Below the pieces are notes generated by a model that worked only from the letters and a program-made list of their open reading frames with translations, did not search any database and was not told the origin of the DNA. This document shows, piece after piece, positions 1 through 5,269 of a stretch of DNA of 13,075 bases (position 1 is its first letter; the number at the start of each line of letters is the position of its first letter). The DNA lies in NCBI GenBank assembly GCA_965370495.1, contig CBDUUV010000075.1, positions 1-13,075 on the forward strand, written 5' to 3'. The stretch is from Krumholzibacterium sp965370495 (GTDB taxonomy: Bacteria; Krumholzibacteriota; Krumholzibacteriia; Krumholzibacteriales; Krumholzibacteriaceae). The position numbers were made by a program, and so were the translations under genes.

Positions 1-48
1 ACGATTAAGCAGCAAGCGACAGCTTTCGATAAAGCGATTATTCAATAA
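1..48 (+). CDS. 3' end of an unidentified gene (partial, cut by window edge)
   Basis: The first frame reads 15 residues (TIKQQATAFDKAIIQ) and stops at TAA 46-48. A strong intrinsic terminator begins 9 bases later, which is what one expects after a real gene end and is the main reason for choosing this frame. The tail is too short to assign a family. Frame 2 is also open for a while and stops inside the terminator hairpin, so the choice is not certain. The RND-like remnant just downstream suggests, without proving it, that this could belong to an efflux locus. Confidence 0.35.
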   Translation, partial: TIKQQATAFDKAIIQ

Positions 49-56
49 CATCTTAC

Positions 57-93
57 ATCATTGCCGCCGGATTTTTCGGCGGCAATGATTTTT
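57..93 (+). terminator. Strong rho-independent terminator
   Basis: A perfect 13-bp stem (ATCATTGCCGCCG at 57-69 pairing with CGGCGGCAATGAT at 77-89) encloses a 7-base loop (GATTTTT) and runs directly into TTTTT at 89-93. It ends transcription of the gene whose last codons are at 1-48. It also means the RND-like fragment immediately downstream is not readily co-transcribed with that gene. Confidence 0.9.
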
Positions 94-99
94 AACCGG

Positions 100-210
100 G
101 AACGGACTAAATCAGATCCTTCATTTGGCGGCATGATGGTCGTGCTTGTCACCATCTTCCTCGTCCCGGTCCTTTACAGCGTTCTTGCCGAAGCCAGGTT
201 GAAGAAATAG
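100..210 (+). pseudogene. Decayed C-terminus of an RND efflux transporter
   Basis: The frame ending at TAG 208-210 reads SFGGMMVVLVTIFLVPVLYS followed by VLAEARLKK. This matches the end of RND (AcrB/HAE1-type) inner-membrane permeases, where the last transmembrane helix reads roughly GGM..T.L.IFFVPVFY and is followed by a short basic tail. Full RND permeases are over 1000 residues; here only about 30 recognisable residues remain. The frame is open back to the TAA at 46-48, but the upstream part overlaps the terminator and does not resemble RND sequence. The closest ATGs are 85, 133 and 136, none with a ribosome-binding site. I read it as a deletion remnant. A small single-helix membrane peptide made from ATG 133 or 136 is a less likely alternative. 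Confidence 0.55.
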
Positions 211-296
211 TTAAAAGGTTCATTTTAAAAAAACACCGGGTACTGATTAGTAATTTATTGAAATGTTAGTTATTTTAAACAAAATGTTCGGTGTAC

Positions 297-325
297 TTGA
301 CAATATGTCCAGAAACCAGTATATT
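297..325 (+). promoter_or_regulatory. Consensus sigma70 promoter of the HTH operon
   Basis: A perfect -35 TTGACA (297-302) is followed after exactly 17 bp by -10 TATATT (320-325). The expected start, 6-8 bases past the -10, is about 332-333, which coincides with the A of the ATG at 333-335. The upstream region 211-296 is very AT-rich, as for an UP element. Confidence 0.85.
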
Positions 326-327
326 GT
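300..327 (+). promoter_or_regulatory. Putative autoregulatory operator (palindrome over the promoter)
   Basis: ACAATAT (300-306) and its exact reverse complement ATATTGT (321-327) lie 21 bp apart centre to centre, about two helical turns. The left arm overlaps the -35 and the right arm overlaps the -10. Placement over the promoter of a Cro/CI-type regulator gene suggests an autorepressor site; this is inference. A direct repeat AAATGTT at 261-267 and 282-288 has the same 21-bp spacing. Confidence 0.5.
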
Positions 328-332
328 TTATT

Positions 333-548
333 ATGGCTTACCTGAAAAACCATGTCAAACAACACCGGGCCAGGCTCAACCTCACCCAGGAAGAATTGGG
401 TTCGAGAGTGGGTGTCCGCAGGCAGACGATCCTGGCCATTGAAAAAGGACAGTACGTTCCCTCCAGCCTCGTTGCTTTCAAGATTGCGAAAGAATTAGGA
501 ATGAAAGTCGACGAACTGTTTGATCTCGTTTCTGATGAGGAGGTTTGA
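333..548 (+). CDS. Small Cro/CI-type HTH transcriptional regulator (leaderless mRNA likely)
   Basis: This 71-residue protein is a single XRE/Cro-CI helix-turn-helix domain. Residues 17-40 (LTQEELGSRVGVRRQTILAI then EKGQ) give the classical helix-turn-helix, and residues 41-65 (VPSSLVAFKIAKELGMKVDELF) complete the five-helix bundle. The length and the EKG..VPS..LAFKIAK.LG pattern are typical of the small YozG-like DNA-binding proteins found beside membrane proteins. An upstream GTG (291) lies before the -35 box and would put the promoter inside the gene, so ATG 333 is preferred. No Shine-Dalgarno sequence precedes that ATG and it sits at the predicted transcription start. The stop TGA (546-548) overlaps the ATG of the next gene by one base, so the two are translationally coupled. 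Likely autorepressed through the 300-327 palindrome. Confidence 0.85.
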   Translation: MAYLKNHVKQHRARLNLTQEELGSRVGVRRQTILAIEKGQYVPSSLVAFKIAKELGMKVDELFDLVSDEEV

Positions 549-778
549 TGATGATCACAGAGATGGATATTTTGCGTATGGACGAACGGCAACGGTTTTC
601 CTGGCTGCGGGCGAACCGGGCAACATTGATATTGGTGGCCCTCACCTGGATTGGGATGATTGTGTGGAAACTGTTCCAGGGGGGATTCCCGACGTTCCTT
701 ATCACCATGGTTCCGGTGTTTGCTCTCGTCCGGTTTCTGATATTTCGCTATTACCAGAGAACACCACAAGAGCGCTAG
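548..778 (+). CDS. Small two-helix membrane protein co-transcribed with the HTH regulator
   Basis: The protein has about 76 residues: a charged N-terminus with MDERQRFSWLRANR, then two hydrophobic helices at about residues 27-44 (TLILVALTWIGMIVWKLF) and 50-68 (TFLITMVPVFALVRFLIF), and a basic tail. No family is recognised with certainty. The ATG at 548 overlaps the regulator stop (TGATG), with a second ATG at 551. A strong ribosome-binding site, GAGGAGG at 537-543, lies inside the end of the regulator gene, in contrast to the missing site in front of the regulator. Pairs of a small Cro/CI regulator and a two- to four-helix membrane protein recur in many bacteria; sensing at the membrane or counteracting the regulator are possible roles but are inference. 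Confidence 0.75.
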   Translation: MMITEMDILRMDERQRFSWLRANRATLILVALTWIGMIVWKLFQGGFPTFLITMVPVFALVRFLIFRYYQRTPQER

Positions 779-982
779 GCCCTTTATAATAATAACAGGA
801 CACGATACTATACTTATATGATACGTTTATCAGGCAGGTAGATTAGTTTGTAATTATAAAACCAAACTCTTGCTTGCAGCTGTCGGATCTTAATTAACTT
901 CCAATGACGGGGCCGAACCCTTATTATCACATGACAGGGTCAGGTTTTCTTCACTCGTGGGCTTTCAGGATGGGGAGACAGA

Positions 983-1333
983 ATGCAGATACTGGAACAA
1001 CCAGTGACAATAGAAGAGTTGCAAAAGATCGCCGCCGACATATTCGGCGAAATGGTCAAGGCTGTCGTCGATGTTCGCCTGGGGCTGGTCGCGATAGATG
1101 CGGAAATGCATTCCGACCTGGAAGCGCTGCTTCTCGAGAACGGTTCCGCGCAGGGCGACCTTTGGGGGATCAACTTCTATCCTTTCCTGGAAGGCGATGA
1201 TTTCCTTGAATTCGACTCGATGATAAACATGCGTCCTTCGCAGGGAAACATGAGCCGGGGAGTAGAGGACGCTGATATTCGGAAGATGATCTTTGAACTG
1301 GTCGATAAATGGGTGAAGCGAAATGGTCGATGA
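983..1333 (+). CDS. DUF5674 family protein
   Basis: This 116-residue soluble protein carries the recognisable DUF5674 pattern: KAVVDVRLGLVAIDAEMHSD (residues 26-45), E.LLLE.GS....LWGIN.YP (47-67), and FDSMINMRPSQGNMSRGVED (77-96). Conserved-looking polar residues are H43, D45, E47, W61, R84, N89 and R92. The family is widespread (cyanobacteria, candidate phyla), about 105-120 residues long, and has no established function to my knowledge. ATG 983 is preceded by GGGGAG (972-977) at good spacing. It is followed 36 bases later by another small gene on the same strand, so the two are probably an operon. No convincing promoter was seen in 779-982. Confidence 0.8.
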   Translation: MQILEQPVTIEELQKIAADIFGEMVKAVVDVRLGLVAIDAEMHSDLEALLLENGSAQGDLWGINFYPFLEGDDFLEFDSMINMRPSQGNMSRGVEDADIRKMIFELVDKWVKRNGR

Positions 1334-1369
1334 ACGACCGGCAAGAACGGGAAAAATCAAGGAAACGAG

Positions 1370-1696
1370 ATGAATATTCAGCACAAGGATCTTGCCGCCG
1401 GCAGGTGGAAAGAGATGTCCGTCTCGATGCAAATGGCCAATATTGGAAGTGAAGTCAGCCGGGCGCTTAACTGGCGGAACAAGGGTAAGACCGAATACTG
1501 CCTCAAAGCTGCCGCCAGAGCGCTGGAGCTTCTGGATCTCAGTCTGGACGCGGCGGATTCGTTTCCCACGCTGAAAGAGTTCGCGCGGGTTCGGGAAGCA
1601 CTTGTCGATTATTTCTATGGTTCGAACGGGTATTCATCCTCGGAGACCCTCTGGCGAAAATATTTCGATCACTTCAATTACGCTGCCCGAAAATAA
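1370..1696 (+). CDS. Small helical protein partnered with DUF5674
   Basis: The 108-residue protein looks all-helical and soluble. Notable segments are QMANIGSEVSRALNWRNKGK (residues about 21-40), a helix AARALELLDLSLDAAD, and ARVREALVDYFYGSNGYSSS before a C-terminal WRKYFDHFNYAAR. I recall similar proteins of unknown function next to DUF5674 genes in other uncultured bacteria, which supports a conserved pair, but I cannot name a domain. An AAGGA sequence 5' of ATG 1370 serves as ribosome-binding site. The gene ends only 5 bases from the end of the convergent membrane-protein gene at 1702. The helical ELLDL...VREALVDYF layout is vaguely HEPN-like, but no R-x4-6-H motif is present. Confidence 0.7.
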   Translation: MNIQHKDLAAGRWKEMSVSMQMANIGSEVSRALNWRNKGKTEYCLKAAARALELLDLSLDAADSFPTLKEFARVREALVDYFYGSNGYSSSETLWRKYFDHFNYAARK

Positions 1697-1701
1697 TCAA
1701 G

Positions 1702-3381
1702 TCATCGACAGAGACGTTTCGAGGCTTCGCACGCGTAGACGCGTACCTCCCAGTCGTCATCGTTCTTTGCTTTTTCGAGCTGTTCGCATGCCCGGTCTGA
1801 TCCTGCCCTGAGCAGTGCTATTACTGACCGGCGTCTTACGTAAGCGTCTCCGTCGCTGAATCCTGTCAGGATCAGGTCGATGGCTTTTTCCGAGCCCAGT
1901 ATACCGAGCGCGTCGATCGCTTTGGACCGGATCCATTTAGCTTCGGAGCGAAGGTACGGTTTGGTTCTTTCGATTATCTCATCAGCCTCGAGGCATGCGA
2001 GCGACTTCAGCGCGGCCAGCTGAATGTGATCCTCCGGGTCGTCGAGGCGTTTGAGCAGCGGCCGCACGGCGTCTTTCGAATCTAAAACCCCGAGCGATTT
2101 GACTGTGTTCCACCGAATATCGGGAGAAGGATCGTCAAGCGCTTCTATCAGGCGGGGAACGGTATTTTCTCCCGGCAGTCTGCCCAGGGCTTTGATGGCT
2201 ATGATCCTGACGGATTGCCGTTCACTTTCAAGCAATCTGATAAAATGGTCCGTCGCAGGTTCGCCGTACGATTCAAGACGGTTCGCCAGGTGATATATTG
2301 CCAGTCTTCTGTTTTCTTTCTCCAGTCTGTTCGCGATCTCTGAAAGCTCCATGTTCAGGCTTTCAGCGGGTATGAACATCGCTGAGATCCTTCTGGCCCC
2401 GTCCATGTAGAAAAGAGCGGAAATACCAAGCAATATGGCTGTGTAGATCGAAAGAACGGCCATTATTTCCCTTCTTCGCCCGGGCAAATCCTTTTTAAAG
2501 ATAACTTTTTGGGGTGTCGCGAAGAGCCGTCTGAGGAATCGCGGCATTGGAAAGAGAAAGGGGGTGCTCCTTCGGAATTTTTCGTATTCCTCGCCGTGAA
2601 GACGTACCATCCGGATCTCTTCAGCCATAGCGACGCCGATGATAAACATTGTTGAGAGCAGCCATGGCAGGCTGCCGCTGATTCCCCAGGAGCGTTTCGG
2701 GTAGAGCATCCTGAACTGCAGAAGGTAGACGCCGTAGCTCCACATGATCCAGCCCGCGTACTGCGGATGGCGCGAGAACCTGTATATCCAGAAATCAGCC
2801 ACCTGTTTCCTGCCGGCGCGCGCGGATAGCCAGGCGCAGGTTCCGAGGAAGAAGATCAGCAGTCCCCCTCCGATGAAGAAATAAACGATATACCAATAGG
2901 AGGTGATGTTTGCCTTGCCTGACAACCATATCAGAAAATCGTACGGAGCGTGGATCACCATTCCCAGCCGCTGCAGGTCAAATGAAATATCCAGAAGGGG
3001 AAGCCAGAGGACGTTAAGCACCCCCAGCCCTGAAAGAAAGAACATGACTCCTGCGAACTGCGCGAACACGGGGAGCATGAAGGTGAACGCTCCGGCCGCA
3101 GCGAGGCCCGTTCTTCGCGTGGAGAACCCTATGATCAAAAGCAGGATCATCACTGTGAACGAGATATAACCTGTCTCTCGCAGATTGTAATGGTCGATGA
3201 AGAGTTCCGTCTGGAGCCGGCTTGTTTCGTCCACCTGTGAGTCGAAATCAGGCGTTGCGACGTTATCCTGGAGGATCTGATCGATTCGGTACGGAAGTTC
3301 GACCGTCGCGAATGTGAGCCCGACAGTGAATATGATTGCGAGAAATACCAGGAATGCCGGTTGAAGGAATTCAGATTTCAT
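1702..3381 (-). CDS. Membrane ICMT/PEMT-like methyltransferase fused to HEAT repeats
   Basis: This 559-residue protein has two halves. Residues 1-325 are polytopic, with hydrophobic segments near 8-26, 71-88, 95-130, 160-187, 206-222, 238-253 and 305-325. They carry the isoprenylcysteine carboxyl methyltransferase/PEMT signature: YRFSRHPQYAGW (200-211) and EEIRMVRLHGEEYEKFRRSTP split over 254-274, the usual SAM-binding RHP.Y.G and E...GeeY blocks. Residues about 345-555 form five or six HEAT/PBS-type repeats of about 30 residues (for example RIIAIKALG..., IRWNTVKSLGVLDSKDAVRP, KWIRSKAIDALGILGSEKAI). Expected activity is methyl transfer at the inner membrane to an unknown lipid or small hydrophobic substrate; the HEAT half is probably a cytosolic protein-binding scaffold. 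ATG 3381 has a GAAAGG-type ribosome-binding site at 3387-3393 and a promoter at 3399-3427. I do not know a named family with this exact fusion. Confidence 0.8.
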   Translation of the reverse strand: MKSEFLQPAFLVFLAIIFTVGLTFATVELPYRIDQILQDNVATPDFDSQVDETSRLQTELFIDHYNLRETGYISFTVMILLLIIGFSTRRTGLAAAGAFTFMLPVFAQFAGVMFFLSGLGVLNVLWLPLLDISFDLQRLGMVIHAPYDFLIWLSGKANITSYWYIVYFFIGGGLLIFFLGTCAWLSARAGRKQVADFWIYRFSRHPQYAGWIMWSYGVYLLQFRMLYPKRSWGISGSLPWLLSTMFIIGVAMAEEIRMVRLHGEEYEKFRRSTPFLFPMPRFLRRLFATPQKVIFKKDLPGRRREIMAVLSIYTAILLGISALFYMDGARRISAMFIPAESLNMELSEIANRLEKENRRLAIYHLANRLESYGEPATDHFIRLLESERQSVRIIAIKALGRLPGENTVPRLIEALDDPSPDIRWNTVKSLGVLDSKDAVRPLLKRLDDPEDHIQLAALKSLACLEADEIIERTKPYLRSEAKWIRSKAIDALGILGSEKAIDLILTGFSDGDAYVRRRSVIALLRAGSDRACEQLEKAKNDDDWEVRVYACEASKRLCR

Positions 3382-3398
3382 TTTCTACCTTTCATCCC

Positions 3399-3427
3399 AT
3401 AACAATAACACTGAGTCGTTTTGTCAA
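3399..3427 (-). promoter_or_regulatory. Sigma70-type promoter of the ICMT-HEAT gene
   Basis: On the minus strand, a perfect -35 TTGACA (3427-3422) is followed after 17 bp by TGTTAT (3404-3399). The predicted start near 3392 gives a very short leader of about 10 bases that contains the AAAGG ribosome-binding site. Confidence 0.65.
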
Positions 3428-3481
3428 CCAGGTGCCAGTATAAAAAGTACGCTTTGTACCGTCAAGCAGCATCAGAAAACA

Positions 3482-3709
3482 AGTGAGTACACGGTCTCAG
3501 CCAGGACGAAGATCACCCTGAGCATTTACGATGTCGTGGGGAGACGGGTTGATGTTCTTATCGACGGGGAATCAAAAGATCCGGGGACTTACAGGGCAAG
3601 GTGGGGCGGGATGAACGGAAGTGGAAACCGTGTTGCCAGCGGACTTTATTTCTGCGTGCTGAAATCGGCTGACGGAGTCAATACCAGAAAAATGATATTG
3701 CTCAGATAG
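3482..3709 (+). pseudogene. Orphan C-terminal sorting/FlgD-Ig-like domain (gene remnant)
   Basis: The frame ending at TAG 3707-3709 reads about 75 residues that match the end of exported proteins of this group: SEYTVSARTKITLSIYDVVG, then GRRVDVL, GTYRARWGGMNGSGNRVASG, LYFCVLKSADG and a terminal RKMILLR. It parallels residues 634-708 of the protein at 5270-7396 block by block (FDVSGRRV, YRAEWNG, SGSRVASGVYFYRL, KMVLMR). The frame stays open upstream to about 3422, but that stretch has no ATG with a ribosome-binding site, lacks the NPFNPST motif and overlaps the promoter region of the divergent gene. No mature domain or signal peptide precedes it. I infer a truncated gene whose 5' part was lost. 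Confidence 0.75.
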
Positions 3710-3764
3710 ACAGATATTTTCGATCCCTGGTCGGGCTGCACGCTGCTACGGTAAGAATTGTTTT

Positions 3765-5060
3765 CTAATTCTTTCTGATGTAAATGTCACCGTTGATCGT
3801 TCTGATCTTGATCTTGTGCTCTCCGCCCTTGTAATCGCCGGTGCCGTAGATATACTTGCGCTTCTGTCCCCACTTGCGTTTCCACTCCTTCGTTTCCTCG
3901 ATCTCGATCGGGAAATCGGAGACGATCCTGCACTTACCACGATATTTCTCTGTGTAGGAGATCTCGATGTCGAACTCCATAGAAAGCCCGTCCGGGACGT
4001 AGAGTTCAATATCGCCACCCATCGAGCTGATATCGACATCGTGCTTGCCGTGATCGGGGTTACCTGCCATCCTGATGATCACATCGCCACCCATGGTGGT
4101 TGCCTTGACCCATCCGTCGATCTCCTTTACTTCGATATCTCCACCCATCGTCTTCGCCTTGACGAATTCACCCACGGTGTTGATCGTAATGTCGCCGCCC
4201 ATCGTATGGACTTCGGCGCCTTTCGGAGCCTGATCAATATCGATATCTCCACCCATCGTCATGACCTTGACCTTCTCTGCCCTGGCCACGTTGATGTCGC
4301 CGCCAAATGTCCTGGCCTTGATTTCCTTGCCCTCGTAATCGAGGTCGAGATCGCCGCCGAATGTCGAGATGTTCACTTCATCGTCTTCATCGTCGTCCCA
4401 GGAGCCACTTTTGGATCTTTTCTTCGATCCTTTCTTTACTCCACTGTAATGGACGTCGCCGCCCATCGTGCTTCCCCTGATATCGCCCTCGACGTCGTCG
4501 ATCCTCACATCACCACCGTAAGTTTTAACGTTTCCGTCAAGCTCGGAATCACTTACCTGGATGTCGCCGCCCATGGTTGTGACCTTCAGGAACCCCTTGA
4601 GATTCTTGAACTTCATGTCGCCGCCCATGGTCTTGCCGGTGAATTTGCCCTCGACCTGCTCGATCTTTACGTCGCCACCCATAGTGCTGAAATGAATATC
4701 GAACTTTTCGGGCACCTTGAGGTGTATCTTGTTGTTTACCCGGTTCCTTTTGAGCTTCTTGTCGAAATAAACGTCGATCTTCAGGCCCGAGCGAGTTTTG
4801 TCGAAATCGACTTCGACATTTTCCCAGTTTCTTCCCTCGATGACAACCTCGACGGCGATCTTATCGTTATCCCATCCGGTGACGTATATGTCTCCGCCCG
4901 TATCGATGTCGAGCTCGACCTTTCCGCCTTCCTTGACGTCGAATACCTGTTCGACGACTTTTTTCCTCGAAATCGACCGCTTACTCGCGGCAGGAGCCTG
5001 AATCGCAAGCAACAGCCCGGCCATGAATACTGACAATGTGATCAATGTAATTTTCTTCAT
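3765..5060 (-). CDS. Secreted DUF4097-type beta-solenoid protein with 18-residue MGGD repeats
   Basis: The 431-residue protein has a signal peptide (MKKITLITLSVFMAGLLLAI then QAPAA, cleavage near residue 25), so it is exported to the periplasm or surface. The body belongs to the DUF4097 (LiaG-like, putative adhesin) group of right-handed beta-structures. The motif (S/T)-M/F/Y-GGD-hydrophobic recurs at D130, 148, 166, 184, 202, 237, 255, 272, 290, 308, 326 and 350, with a first version at D57 and a last (INGD) at D425. Spacing is 17-18 residues except for a 35-residue gap (202-237) holding a Lys/Arg/Ser then Asp/Glu-rich insert, and a 24-residue step at the end. ATG 5060 has GGGAGAG as ribosome-binding site. 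A possible -10 TATTAT lies at 5095-5090, without a good -35. The function is unknown; envelope stress or adhesion roles are suggested for relatives. Confidence 0.85.
   Translation of the reverse strand: MKKITLITLSVFMAGLLLAIQAPAASKRSISRKKVVEQVFDVKEGGKVELDIDTGGDIYVTGWDNDKIAVEVVIEGRNWENVEVDFDKTRSGLKIDVYFDKKLKRNRVNNKIHLKVPEKFDIHFSTMGGDVKIEQVEGKFTGKTMGGDMKFKNLKGFLKVTTMGGDIQVSDSELDGNVKTYGGDVRIDDVEGDIRGSTMGGDVHYSGVKKGSKKRSKSGSWDDDEDDEVNISTFGGDLDLDYEGKEIKARTFGGDINVARAEKVKVMTMGGDIDIDQAPKGAEVHTMGGDITINTVGEFVKAKTMGGDIEVKEIDGWVKATTMGGDVIIRMAGNPDHGKHDVDISSMGGDIELYVPDGLSMEFDIEISYTEKYRGKCRIVSDFPIEIEETKEWKRKWGQKRKYIYGTGDYKGGEHKIKIRTINGDIYIRKN
4011..4685 (-). repeat. 54-bp coding repeat (18-residue solenoid rungs)
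   Basis: Within the DUF4097 gene, the block seen on the plus strand as TCGCCGCCCAT or TCTCCACCCAT recurs about every 54 bases, for example near 4086, 4140, 4194, 4248, 4302, 4356, 4458, 4566 and 4620. The units are diverged in their variable parts but share the GGD codons. This is a protein-coding tandem repeat and could expand or contract by recombination. Confidence 0.85.
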
Positions 5061-5163
5061 TCCACTCTCCCTTCAGGTACTTTGTTCATATAATACATCT
5101 ACGTTTGACGAGTTCATTTGTTTCATGGTTTTCGAGAGGGGGGGGCCGGGGCCTGGTATCATG

Positions 5164-5199
5164 AAAATGGAGCCACCAGGCGCTACATGGCGGCTCCAT
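5164..5199 (-). terminator. Intrinsic terminator of the 708-residue secreted protein gene
   Basis: On the minus strand, ATGGAGCCGCC (5199-5189) pairs with GGTGGCTCCAT (5177-5167), an 11-bp stem with one G-U pair and an 11-base loop, followed by TTTTC. It lies about 70 bases after the stop codon at 5270. There is also a T run (TTTTT, about 5207-5211) on the plus side, but no plus-strand gene needs it. Confidence 0.75.
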
Positions 5200-5269
5200 C
5201 CAGTCCTTTTTCACGAGCTCCGTTTGCAACGTGAACGGTTTTTATATAACCGATCCTGCTGCACGATCT

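Noticed and set aside
291..332. GTG 291 as start of the HTH regulator
   Set aside because: It lies upstream of the -35 box, adds residues foreign to the family and has no ribosome-binding site.
779..982. Promoter for the DUF5674 operon
   Set aside because: Several AT-rich boxes occur, but none has a paired -35 and -10 at acceptable spacing; I see nothing else in this gap.
1730..1744. Double ACGCGT palindrome near the end of the ICMT-HEAT gene
   Set aside because: It is inside codons of the HEAT end, the loop would be too small for a stable hairpin, and no T tract follows.
4011..4685. Regularly spaced repeats suggestive of a CRISPR array
   Set aside because: The 54-bp period codes for 18-residue protein repeats in an open frame with a signal peptide, and the repeats are diverged.
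3816..5033. A 405-codon open frame on the plus strand opposite the DUF4097 gene
   Set aside because: It is the mirror of the GGD-repeat gene: its His/Asp-rich repeats are just the antisense of the repeated codons, it has no ribosome-binding site, and the minus frame has a signal peptide and a family match.
5225..5262. CGGTT...AACCG hairpin just downstream of the 708-residue protein gene
   Set aside because: Only a 5-bp stem without a T tract; the stem at 5164-5199 is a far better terminator.
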